From: JANNYA01 sp031422315
GTDB taxonomy: Bacteria > Pseudomonadota > Gammaproteobacteria > Xanthomonadales > SZUA-5
Reading direction: 5' to 3'
NCBI GenBank assembly: GCA_031422315.1
Contig: JANOQN010000014.1
Coordinates: forward strand, 85,218 to 149,217
Length of the DNA stretch: 64,000 bases
Shown piece by piece: positions 25,970 through 34,144 of this stretch (positions are counted from its first letter, which is position 1; each line of letters starts with the position of its first letter). The position numbers were made by a program, and so were the translations under genes. Below the pieces are notes generated by a model. It was not told the origin of the DNA. It did not search any database and worked only from the letters and a program-made list of their open reading frames with translations.

Positions 25970-26652
25970 TGCCAAGCGATGTGCTCAACATCGTACAGCA
26001 CCACCAAGCCGAAGGCCCAGGCTACATCAAAAGCTGGGCGCAGGCTCGGGACATACCAATACGCATCTATCAAGCAACACTTGGCGAGTTGCCAGTGTTG
26101 GATGCTAGCCACTGCATTTTATTGGGCGGCCCAGCATCGGTATTACGCCCGCCAGATTGGATGCTGCACGAACAACGCTGGCTCAATTTGGCGCTCGCAC
26201 ATAGCACACCGATGTTTGCGATCTGCCTAGGCGCACAGCTCTTAGCGCATAGCCTAGGCGCGAAAATAAGCGCGCTAGCAAAGCCTGAATTAGGCTGGTG
26301 CAATATTGAGATTAATAACGAACGGCACGCATTTTTGCAATGGCACGAGGACCAATTTAGTAAACCATTAGGTGCCGAACTGATTGCGCAAGGCAGCTCA
26401 TGCCCAGTGCAAGGCTATCGCAGTCAAAATGCTCAGCAGATAGGACTTCAATTTCATCCAGAGTGGGACATTGCAACACTGCAAAACATGGCAAGCGCGA
26501 TGACGCTACCAGAGCCGTTAAAGAACGTGCAAGCCGATGATTCGCGCTTCGCTAAGGCTGAGCGCTGGCTTTTTGCGCAATTGGATGGGTGGTGGGCGAG
26601 CAGTGTGGGTGAGCAACAAAGTTTGCGCATAAAACCTAGGGCAACGCCCTAG
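25969..26652 (+). CDS. Class I glutamine amidotransferase domain protein
   Basis: A 227-residue stand-alone GATase1. The nucleophile elbow is AICLGAQLLAHSLGA (about residue 86), and the catalytic His-Glu pair is in LQFHPEWD (about residue 163). The oxyanion stretch CILLGGPASV is about 45 residues before the nucleophile. Members hydrolyse glutamine or act on gamma-glutamyl compounds; stand-alone forms resemble GuaA-like and gamma-glutamyl hydrolase proteins. It is the last gene of the operon with the oxidoreductase and the exported protein (TAATG overlap). Its TAG stop lies in the hairpin at 26635-26653. The substrate is unknown. Confidence 0.85.
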   Translation: MPSDVLNIVQHHQAEGPGYIKSWAQARDIPIRIYQATLGELPVLDASHCILLGGPASVLRPPDWMLHEQRWLNLALAHSTPMFAICLGAQLLAHSLGAKISALAKPELGWCNIEINNERHAFLQWHEDQFSKPLGAELIAQGSSCPVQGYRSQNAQQIGLQFHPEWDIATLQNMASAMTLPEPLKNVQADDSRFAKAERWLFAQLDGWWASSVGEQQSLRIKPRATP

Positions 26653-26694
26653 GAACCAGCGCAATTGCAAACCAGCCTAGGGCGTTGCCCTAGG
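26635..26694. terminator. Two palindromes with the CCTAGGGC(AACG)CCCTAGG core in inverted orientation
   Basis: CCTAGGGCAACGCCCTAGG (26635-26653) and its exact reverse complement CCTAGGGCGTTGCCCTAGG (26676-26694) can each form a hairpin or pair with one another. They lie between the convergent ends of the GATase and TonB-receptor genes. A third hairpin, CGCGGTTG / CAACCGCG, follows at 26701-26726. They probably end both transcripts. The GGGCAACGCCC core is shared with the element at 2172-2308. Confidence 0.7.
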
Positions 26695-26747
26695 AAACGG
26701 CGCGGTTGCATTAAAATACAACCGCGCCAGTGACGGACAAATTTTTG

Positions 26748-28988
26748 CTATCTACGAACCCCAAACTCCACGCCGACATAGCGCGGCTGATTGATAAATG
26801 CGGTCAAGTTGTTGAAATCGACTGCACCCACGGCTTCGAACTCGTTCAAAATGTTGCGGCCGACTAGCGCCACTTCATAGCCGCCATCGTTCCACAAATA
26901 GCCCAATCGCAGGCCGCCTTGTAAGAGTGGATCACCAACGAACTCGCGGCTTTCATACAAGAAGAAGTTGACTTTGGTGCGGTATGACCAATCCGATAGC
27001 GCATAAAATTCGCCGGTTTGCGTTGGAATGGCGTAACGCAACGACAGATTGCCGGTAAATTTCGGCGCTTGTGGCAGTGGGTTGCCATCAATTAACACCG
27101 TGCCAGCAGTCGGCCCGCGCGGGTCAAGCACGGTGCAGCTGCTACCGCAAGGCTGCACGGCGAGGGTTTTGTCATCCAGCTCGGTATCGTTGTAAGAAAA
27201 GCCCGCATTTACCGTGAACTGGCTGCCTAACCTGGCTTCGAACTCTAACTCTGCGCCTCGGCCATTGGCTTTGTCGGCATTGATCAGGGTGTTGAAGTTC
27301 GCCGCACCGCCGACTGCGGTCAACTGGATATCTTCAACGCGGTAGTCAAACAATGTGAAGTCAAACCGCGCCCGATTGTCAAACAAATCCGCCTTATAGC
27401 CAATTTCAAACGACTGCACCGTTTCCGAATCCGCTACTGAAACCGTGTTGCCAAACAGCAAGCGGCCTTGAATCGCTGGGGCTCGGTAGCCGGTCGCGAA
27501 TCGCGCGTACAGCTGGGCATCATTGGCCAGTGTGTAGCGCGCATTGATATTGCCGCTGAGGTTTTGATCATCCGGGCTGACCCGAATTGGCGCTAACGCA
27601 CCAGCGCCAATCGGCGACGATAAGCGCTCGGCAACAAACTCCTTGGAATCATCGCTGTAGCGTAAACCAGCCGCAACGCGAAGCTGCGGCGTAAACAAGT
27701 AGCCCGCTTCGCCAAACAGCGCATAAGAGCGCGAATCTTGCCGCTGCCGCGCGACGCCGTTGACGGTGCTGCCTGCCAAAGTGTTGTAGCTAATGTTGTC
27801 CAGATTCAAGTTTTCATCATAGACCAGCGCGCCGAGCTGCCAATCCAGCGCTTGGTCGATAGCCGATTCCAGCCGAAGTTCCTGGCTTAGCTGGCGATGG
27901 CTTGGAATACCATCGCCCGATTCTGCCGGGAACGGAATGAAGCCGCGGCCAAACGGGGGTGCGAAGCTGGCGCCAAAGCCGCCGTCGACATCGCCGCGCG
28001 CGAACATTTCAACCGATTCATACGCGGTGATTGAGTACAAACGCAGCTCGCCCATTTCCCAGCTCAAGCGCGCATTGGCACCTGCGGTGTCAATGAACGA
28101 CGCCGCTGGCGCGTCTTGCGAATAGCGATCAAAGCGATAGTCCGGCACCAGCTGATTGCTGCCCTGCTGGATGATGTTGGCCTGAAAAATCGCGTTTCCG
28201 CCCCGGCCACGACGGCCATGCGCGTTGAACAGCGCTTCAAAGCCATTGCCCGACTCAAACAGCCACTGACCGCGCACTGCAAGTTCGGTAAAATCGCCGA
28301 GTGAAACGCCGCCTGGACGGGTGTTGTCGACATAGCCATCGCGTTCTTGATACAAGATCGAGAGCCGCGCGGACGAGCGCTCGGTGACTGCGCCGCTAAC
28401 TGCGCTTTCAAAATTCTTGGTCGAGAAACGGCCAAATCCCAAACGCGCGTAGCCCTCAGTAACTTGCGAAGGCCGTGCAGATTCAAATTTGACTACACCG
28501 GCCGGCGTATTACGGCCAAACAGCGTGCCTTGCGGGCCGCGCAGCACTTCAACGCGATCTAAATCGAAAATCGGGAAGCCTTTCAGCGTTGGATTTTCCA
28601 GCAGCACATCGTCATAAATCATCGAAACTGGCTGGCTGGCGTTCAAATCGAAATCGGTATTGCCCAAGCCGCGTATGTAAAAACGCGGAAATGTGCGGCC
28701 AAACGAAGATTCTGCATACAAGCTCGGCGATTTCGCGCTGAGCTGCAAAATATCATCGCCTGACGAGCCATAGGCGGCGAGGCGTTCGGTGTCGATCACC
28801 GAAACCGCCGACGGCACATCGTTAATGCGCTCTGCACGGCGCTGCGCGGTGACAACGATGGCATCGAGCCGCCCTTCTTCGATCGCGGCTTCGGTCTCGT
28901 TTTCGGCAGTTTGCGCATAAATGGGGCTGCTGAGCAGCGCGGCGACGATCAATGTAAGCGGTTTGACGAGTGGATAACTGGGGGTCAT
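26748..28988 (-). CDS. TonB-dependent outer-membrane receptor
   Basis: A 746-residue receptor starting at the ATG at 28988, with a signal peptide ending near SSPIYAQTA. A TonB-box-like stretch (DAIVVTAQRRAERI) is followed by the plug (RFYIRGLGNTDFDL; DRVEVLRGPQGTLFGRNTPA) and a large barrel. LDNISYNTLAG-like loops and the late RNILNEFEAVGAVDF segment are typical of the iron-siderophore / general TBDT group. Nothing nearby (no regulator, no periplasmic binding protein) shows the substrate. It is monocistronic: convergent with the GATase operon and divergent from suhB. Confidence 0.88.
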   Translation of the reverse strand: MTPSYPLVKPLTLIVAALLSSPIYAQTAENETEAAIEEGRLDAIVVTAQRRAERINDVPSAVSVIDTERLAAYGSSGDDILQLSAKSPSLYAESSFGRTFPRFYIRGLGNTDFDLNASQPVSMIYDDVLLENPTLKGFPIFDLDRVEVLRGPQGTLFGRNTPAGVVKFESARPSQVTEGYARLGFGRFSTKNFESAVSGAVTERSSARLSILYQERDGYVDNTRPGGVSLGDFTELAVRGQWLFESGNGFEALFNAHGRRGRGGNAIFQANIIQQGSNQLVPDYRFDRYSQDAPAASFIDTAGANARLSWEMGELRLYSITAYESVEMFARGDVDGGFGASFAPPFGRGFIPFPAESGDGIPSHRQLSQELRLESAIDQALDWQLGALVYDENLNLDNISYNTLAGSTVNGVARQRQDSRSYALFGEAGYLFTPQLRVAAGLRYSDDSKEFVAERLSSPIGAGALAPIRVSPDDQNLSGNINARYTLANDAQLYARFATGYRAPAIQGRLLFGNTVSVADSETVQSFEIGYKADLFDNRARFDFTLFDYRVEDIQLTAVGGAANFNTLINADKANGRGAELEFEARLGSQFTVNAGFSYNDTELDDKTLAVQPCGSSCTVLDPRGPTAGTVLIDGNPLPQAPKFTGNLSLRYAIPTQTGEFYALSDWSYRTKVNFFLYESREFVGDPLLQGGLRLGYLWNDGGYEVALVGRNILNEFEAVGAVDFNNLTAFINQPRYVGVEFGVRR

Positions 28989-29279
28989 TAGGAAGTCCTG
29001 AGTGGAAAACAAAATACCTGTGGAGGCTACCGAAAAAGAGTCGAACATTTTGTCTAGCTTTCGAAATAACTGCAAAAATGTGGTGATTGGTTAAATTAAT
29101 CGCGCAAAAGACGCAAATTGACCCAGAAATATGCACAAGTATTTCAAGAGCTCGTCAAGTAAAGCGGTTGGTCAGGTCATTCCCAACAAACTTTTGTGGA
29201 TCAAACGCTAAGAATGCCAATCAGTCGCGATTAGGCATTCACTTGTTACCCTCCGCGCTGATTATTTTGGGTGTTTGTC

Positions 29280-30110
29280 ATGCGTAAACCGGTTGTCAAT
29301 ATTGCGGTACAGGCTGCGCGCGCGGCGGGCAAAGTTATCTTGCGATCCTTAGCCAAGCGTGATTCGATCAAGATCGAAGAGAAAAGCCGCATGGATTTCA
29401 CCACCGAAGTGGATCGCCAAAGCGAGATGGAAATCATTAAAGAGCTGCGTCGAGCCTATCCAGATCATGCGATTCTGGCGGAAGAATCCGGCATGCAGCA
29501 GCCTAAAACCGCATCTGAAGCGCGCTACACCTGGGTAGTTGACCCGCTCGATGGCACCAGCAACTTTACCCGTGGCTACCCACACTTTTCGATCTCGATT
29601 GGCCTGTTAGATCAAGGCGTGCCCATTGCCGGCGTGATCTACAACCCACTCAATGAGGAGCTTTACACCGCTTACAAAGGCTCCGGCGCGTTTATTAATG
29701 ATCGGCGTATGCGCATCGGCCAACGCATTGGCGTTGCGGGCGCTTTGATTGGCACCGGATTTTCACCCCGCACGCGTGATCGCTTGCCGCTACAACAGCG
29801 CATCGTTGCTAAGCTGCTCGATGAAGCCGAAGATTTACGCAGATCAGGCTCCGCCGCACTTGATTTATGTTTCGTTGCAAACGCAAGGATCGATGGCTTT
29901 TTTGAAATGGGCCTGAAATCCTGGGACATCGCCGCAGGCGTGCTCATGGTGCGTGAAGCAGGGGGCACTTGCCTAGATTTCAACGGCGCAGAGCAATATC
30001 TAGAGTCCGGCAATGTGATCGCTGGCAACTTAAAAGTCTGTGCGCAGATGCTCTCCAGAATTCAAGGCACGCTTAAAAGTGTCGCTGAGGCGAAGGCTGG
30101 CGAGGGCTAG
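29280..30110 (+). CDS. suhB: Inositol-1-monophosphatase SuhB
   Basis: A 276-residue Mg2+-dependent phosphatase that also acts in E. coli as a NusA-associated factor in rRNA transcription. The start is the ATG at 29280 (a GTG at 29271 is possible). Metal and phosphate motifs are present: EEKSRMDFTTEVDRQSE, the Glu of ILAEESGMQ, DPLDGTSNFTRGYPHFSISI (about residue 83) and KSWDIAAGVLMVREAGG (about residue 210). These agree with SuhB over the full length. The gene stands alone, divergent from the TonB receptor and convergent with the unknown operon at 30145-34032. Confidence 0.93.
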   Translation: MRKPVVNIAVQAARAAGKVILRSLAKRDSIKIEEKSRMDFTTEVDRQSEMEIIKELRRAYPDHAILAEESGMQQPKTASEARYTWVVDPLDGTSNFTRGYPHFSISIGLLDQGVPIAGVIYNPLNEELYTAYKGSGAFINDRRMRIGQRIGVAGALIGTGFSPRTRDRLPLQQRIVAKLLDEAEDLRRSGSAALDLCFVANARIDGFFEMGLKSWDIAAGVLMVREAGGTCLDFNGAEQYLESGNVIAGNLKVCAQMLSRIQGTLKSVAEAKAGEG

Positions 30111-30144
30111 ATTGCTTAGTAACCCATTCGAAAGACCGAGCGCG

Positions 30145-30651
30145 CTAGCGATTTAACATTGGCGGCATTGCAATACGTTGCCAGCAAGTAGAGTGAAAAG
30201 GCCGCTCAATGCTCAGGTCCATCACAAACAGTTCTATTCGAGCTTTCCAATTTGAGCGAGCAAAGTAAATTTTATCCGATTGAATGCGAATCTGCTCGGC
30301 AACGTCAATAGGCACAAGCTCAATCCTCGCCTTGATTGGCACCGTCAAAGTGGTTTTGCCAGTTTCTATTAGCTCAAGTGATGGATTCAGGGTTAGGCAA
30401 ATTTTGCCTGGATTGGTGATAGTTGATGATGATTTCACCCAACGTTTTACGATGTAATCTTCAATCGAAACGCCAAACAGGGAAGGCATTTGATCAACTA
30501 AAGTAATTGCTAGATGAGGCAAATCCATGCCGCTGGTCGGGCAACGACACCAAGCGAGAATAGCTGGACATTCAGCCAATACTCTGGTCAATCTGGTTAA
30601 CGACACCGGGTTCGTCCCAATCAAGCCGTATGCGGTAGGCAGTGGTTTCAT
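30145..30651 (-). CDS. Hypothetical protein, last gene of an unknown four-gene operon
   Basis: A 168-residue protein without signal peptide or membrane helix. It alternates charged and beta-prone segments (KARIELVPIDVAEQIRIQSD). Two cysteines lie close together (ILAWCRCPTSGMD, about residue 34). I do not recognise the family. Its ATG at 30651 overlaps the stop of the upstream exported-protein gene (ATGA), so it is made together with it. A cytoplasmic partner of the membrane protein at 31442-33418 is a reasonable guess, no more. Confidence 0.65.
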   Translation of the reverse strand: MKPLPTAYGLIGTNPVSLTRLTRVLAECPAILAWCRCPTSGMDLPHLAITLVDQMPSLFGVSIEDYIVKRWVKSSSTITNPGKICLTLNPSLELIETGKTTLTVPIKARIELVPIDVAEQIRIQSDKIYFARSNWKARIELFVMDLSIERPFHSTCWQRIAMPPMLNR

Positions 30652-31445
30652 GTAGGAATATCCGGCACAGCGCGCACTCGGACTTTTAATGAGTCTCGAC
30701 GCCGTACTACCAGTGGCACCAAAGAAAGTTTCACTCTACGTTGAGCTCCACCACCTGAAAGAAAATAAGCTAGCGTCGCGCCACCGGCTGCTGCCGTTGA
30801 GACTTGAGCTGCTGAGTATTCTGTGTTTCCTTCAGTAGGGGGCGGAACTGGAGGAACTGGAGGAACTGCACTGCGGGTCTGGCAATCCAGGAAAAGCAAG
30901 ACTTCACTTTTCGGTGCATTTACGCCTAAATCAGCTGTAGGTTTGCTTTCCCTGAAGTAAGTGCGCATTAGCGTGCCGGGTTTCGGGAATTGATCTACGA
31001 CTAATCCATTTTTTTGCAAATTTTGGCCGATTGCGCAGACAAAAAAATGCGCAATTGGATCGAAGCTCAACCCTTCACTGGGTTTAACGGGATTGGGTAC
31101 CGCAAAGTTTTCTTCTACTAGCTTTCTCGAAAAATCTTGCAGTTTAAAGTATGGATATACCCCAACATAAACCGTAACATTGTGGCCTTTGCATACTTGC
31201 ACGCCAGACCTAAAATGCGGATTAGTTTCCAGAATGCTCAAGTGATTTTTCGGATTTTTAGTTTCACGAAAGACTGGAAAAAAATTCAAATCGCTCCCAT
31301 ATTTTTTGAAAGCTGCTACTTTAAATTTTGAGCCGATGAGTTTTGCTTGTTCGCCCAAATTAATCGGCGAGCAGCTCGAAGTATTCGCAGATGAAATGGC
31401 TAATAAAATTGCAAGAAGTGTTGAAAATGCAGTCTCAGTCTTCAT
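30648..31445 (-). CDS. Exported protein with proline linker, third gene of the operon
   Basis: A 265-residue protein. Its signal peptide (FSTLLAILLAISSANTSSCS) ends with a cysteine in a lipobox-like SSCS position, so it could be a lipoprotein. A domain of about 165 residues follows (HNVTVYVGVYPYFKLQDFSR), then a proline linker (VPPVPPVPPPTEG), a small hydrophobic glycine-rich segment (AAAGGATLAYFLSGGGA) and a basic, beta-prone tail (KLSLVPLVVRRRDSLKVRVR). Both ends overlap neighbours through ATGA. The combination of exported domain, linker and possible membrane segment suggests an envelope protein. Family unknown. Confidence 0.65.
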   Translation of the reverse strand: MKTETAFSTLLAILLAISSANTSSCSPINLGEQAKLIGSKFKVAAFKKYGSDLNFFPVFRETKNPKNHLSILETNPHFRSGVQVCKGHNVTVYVGVYPYFKLQDFSRKLVEENFAVPNPVKPSEGLSFDPIAHFFVCAIGQNLQKNGLVVDQFPKPGTLMRTYFRESKPTADLGVNAPKSEVLLFLDCQTRSAVPPVPPVPPPTEGNTEYSAAQVSTAAAGGATLAYFLSGGGAQRRVKLSLVPLVVRRRDSLKVRVRAVPDIPT

Positions 31446-33418
31446 GACCCAAGCCCATCACTTGGCCCAGGCTTCGGACCCGCAGCGCGGCGGCTGACAA
31501 GTTTATCCAACAAATCAAACCAAAATGGCGCACCAAAACTCACCATCAGCGCCGTCATGAGCCAGCCAGCGAAGCTGGGCAATAGCGTGGCAAGATTCCA
31601 AGAGACGCCAATGACGCATGTTCCAATAAACCAGGGCAAAGTAATAAAAAACATTAGGTTAATCCAGGCGGCGCGCGGCAATTTCCACACCACGAAAAGC
31701 TGAATCAACAACGCGAGTATTGGCATCAAAAAATAACAAATGCTGTAAGCGCTTTTTTCTTTGGGCATAGCCCACCAGCGCATTTTCTCTCCAAGCTTCC
31801 AAAACGGCGCGATATCGTCAACGAGTTTGGACGTTTGAATAAAGCTTTCATTTAGAATCGTAGTTTGCTCTTGAAATTTTTTCAGCTCAGATTTCCAAGC
31901 GTTTAAAGCCGCGGTCGTGAGTTGGACGCGGCTAACCGCATCACTTGCCTTTGTAGTCCTAAACAACTCGCAGCTCGCTTGCGTCAAATCGGTATTCCAG
32001 GAATAAGCTACGTTGCTGATAAACTGGCATTTGTCTGCAGTCTTGAGCGATTGTTGTTGTAAGGCGCAGGAACTTGGCAGCAAAGATTCTTCGGTTTTCG
32101 ACTTTGCAGCTTCATCACTTTTTTTCGGAATACTCGGCGATACGTTGCCGCACGAAGTTTGGGCAATTTGGGACATGAGTGCCGTTGCATCCTCTGCTTC
32201 AAGCAGCAACAAACCCTCTGCTTGTATCGATGGATTGCTAAGCGTCAGCAGAACTGTTTCGCGTGCGCGCTTGGAAATTTTTATCAATGCGTCGGGCATT
32301 GAAAGATCGGTGACGTCCCACTCGGCTGTGCGGGCTCGCTCTTGAAGGACGAGCATGGGTATGAGCTGGCTTCCATTTCTGTCGCCTGAGCTGACAATTT
32401 GCGCGCCAAGTTGAGCAGCGCTCTGGCGCAATGCGGGTTTTTCGAACAATTGTTTAGCAATGCTAAAACTATCAAAGTTAAACATCGCCGCAAACGCAAA
32501 AGCGAAAACGCCGAGCAGCAAAATTGATCGTCGCTTAAACCATCCGGTAGCCCGGTCCATTACTGCGTCGTACCAGCGCTCCAAACCGAGACTGAGCTGC
32601 TGCAAATCATAGTTTGAGGAATTCAAAATTGGTTGAAGGCTTTGCGCAAGCGAGTCGGGCAAAACGCCACTGCGCACTATGTTTTGAACAAGCTCGAAGC
32701 TCATTTCTTTGATTGGCAATGCTTTACAAACAGCATCAACTACATCTTGGCTCGCACCCGATGACAGCTTAGCGATTAGCACTAAGGAATTTCGTAGTTC
32801 ACCTTGCGGCAATTGCGATGCGAGATTGTCCAAAGCTTTTACAACTTCATCTTTGTTAAGTGCACTTAGGGCGTTTACCAGTTTCTCCAGATTAATCGCT
32901 GTGCCTTTACATTCTTCAAGTAAATCAACTATTTTAATTAATGTATTTTCGCTATCCCTATTTTCCAATTGTTTGATTAAGAACGCGCGCATCTCTGCGT
33001 CTAAAAATATCAGCGTGCGTCCGTAGCGGCTAATCAGTTGGTCTAAAAGTGCTTGAGAAATCAAATTTGAAGGCACATAGCTAGGCTCTGTGTTCATGCC
33101 ATTCAACCCAACCTCTGGTTTTTCGAGCGCCTTTAGTAGCGGGTGGCTCAATAAATCTATTACTGGCTTAGCTGATAAATTCGCAACTTTTTGCGTCGAA
33201 AAAATTCCATGCACTATTAGCAATAATCTTTTAGGCCAGGAATTAACTGTCTCTTTAGCCGGGCCATTGAGCATTTCAATCAGAAATTTGCTCATGGCCT
33301 TACCACGGATATTGGTGAACGAATGCACTGCCTCCAGCAAAAAAGAACAAGCTGCCGCTAGTAAAAAGTAAAGCGCAACCATTCCAATTGCGACTTCAAG
33401 TAATACGCTCATATTCAT
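31442..33418 (-). CDS. Large membrane protein of unknown function
   Basis: A 658-residue protein with an N-terminal membrane segment (EVAIGMVALYFLLAAACSFL). A long helical region follows (about residues 30-270), containing TEPSYVPSNLISQALLDQLI. A second membrane segment (RRSILLLGVFAFAFAAMFNF) is near residue 295. A domain of about 240 residues with paired cysteines comes next, then three C-terminal helices ending GAPFWFDLLDKLVSRRAAGP. I recall the N-terminal segment, the PSYxP motif and the FWFDLL ending from other uncharacterised proteobacterial proteins; no function is known to me. GGAGT lies seven bases before the ATG at 33418. It is coupled downstream by ATGA and looks like the core of the operon. 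Confidence 0.7.
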   Translation of the reverse strand: MNMSVLLEVAIGMVALYFLLAAACSFLLEAVHSFTNIRGKAMSKFLIEMLNGPAKETVNSWPKRLLLIVHGIFSTQKVANLSAKPVIDLLSHPLLKALEKPEVGLNGMNTEPSYVPSNLISQALLDQLISRYGRTLIFLDAEMRAFLIKQLENRDSENTLIKIVDLLEECKGTAINLEKLVNALSALNKDEVVKALDNLASQLPQGELRNSLVLIAKLSSGASQDVVDAVCKALPIKEMSFELVQNIVRSGVLPDSLAQSLQPILNSSNYDLQQLSLGLERWYDAVMDRATGWFKRRSILLLGVFAFAFAAMFNFDSFSIAKQLFEKPALRQSAAQLGAQIVSSGDRNGSQLIPMLVLQERARTAEWDVTDLSMPDALIKISKRARETVLLTLSNPSIQAEGLLLLEAEDATALMSQIAQTSCGNVSPSIPKKSDEAAKSKTEESLLPSSCALQQQSLKTADKCQFISNVAYSWNTDLTQASCELFRTTKASDAVSRVQLTTAALNAWKSELKKFQEQTTILNESFIQTSKLVDDIAPFWKLGEKMRWWAMPKEKSAYSICYFLMPILALLIQLFVVWKLPRAAWINLMFFITLPWFIGTCVIGVSWNLATLLPSFAGWLMTALMVSFGAPFWFDLLDKLVSRRAAGPKPGPSDGLGS

Positions 33419-33462
33419 AAGAAATACTCCAAGCTTCCCAAACTAAGTTTTATCGAACAGCG

Positions 33463-34032
33463 CTATTTGCGCGTCTCAACTACGCAGATATAGAGTCCAC
33501 TGGCATTTTTTACTTTACCGGCAGCATCTAGGCGCACTTCCTTGACACCCACCGAATCGCCTTCATTGCCGCCGACAGTTCGTAAGTAGCCGCCTTTGCT
33601 GTCAGTGCCAACCTCTACGACAACGGCTGAATGAGATTCATAGGCCTTGTTCGCCTGAGCAAAGGCATAGTCGAAATGATTGCCCGCTCTATTGTTTTGC
33701 AAAATGTCGCCGACCGAGGGCGAGTACGCCGGGACAGGGTGGCCACGAAACACACCGACTTGAAGTAATTGATTGCTAATCGCCTTATGCACGAACCGCG
33801 AATGCGCAGAAGCGAAATGGAATTCTTCGGAACTGGCACCGGCTTCTTTGACGCACCACGACACAAAAACCGCAGACCAGGGCGTTTTTACCCCCGGAAA
33901 TGTCGCGATTCCCTGCCAATAGCGTTCGATTTGGGCTGCGAGCAAAGGCTCTTGCTCACGCATCAAGTGATATCTATCGAACTGTTGTAAAGCAGTGTTG
34001 GCTAGTTTTTTTGCAAAGATTGAAGTTGCCAT
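33463..34032 (-). CDS. DUF2272-like (NlpC/P60-type) hydrolase, first gene of the operon
   Basis: A 189-residue protein with a papain-like layout: the Cys is in WSAVFVSWCVKEAGAS (about residue 56), the His in ESHSAVVVEVG and a polar third residue in VGGNEGDSVGV. This matches DUF2272/CHAP-like amidases or peptidases that act on peptidoglycan or on ester-linked substrates. The ATG at 34032 is preceded by GAAAGGA, and this start excludes a weaker upstream extension. No signal peptide is seen, so secretion, if any, would need another route. It lies 44 bases before the large membrane protein gene and probably heads the operon. Confidence 0.72.
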   Translation of the reverse strand: MATSIFAKKLANTALQQFDRYHLMREQEPLLAAQIERYWQGIATFPGVKTPWSAVFVSWCVKEAGASSEEFHFASAHSRFVHKAISNQLLQVGVFRGHPVPAYSPSVGDILQNNRAGNHFDYAFAQANKAYESHSAVVVEVGTDSKGGYLRTVGGNEGDSVGVKEVRLDAAGKVKNASGLYICVVETRK

Positions 34033-34144
34033 GTGCGCGGTCCTTTCGGTGGTTTGTGATCTCCACCATAAAGAGTTTGCAATTGGCAAATCCTCTCACA
34101 TGTATTTTCAACTTTCTTTTGTCTTGAAGTTTAGGCCAATCAAA

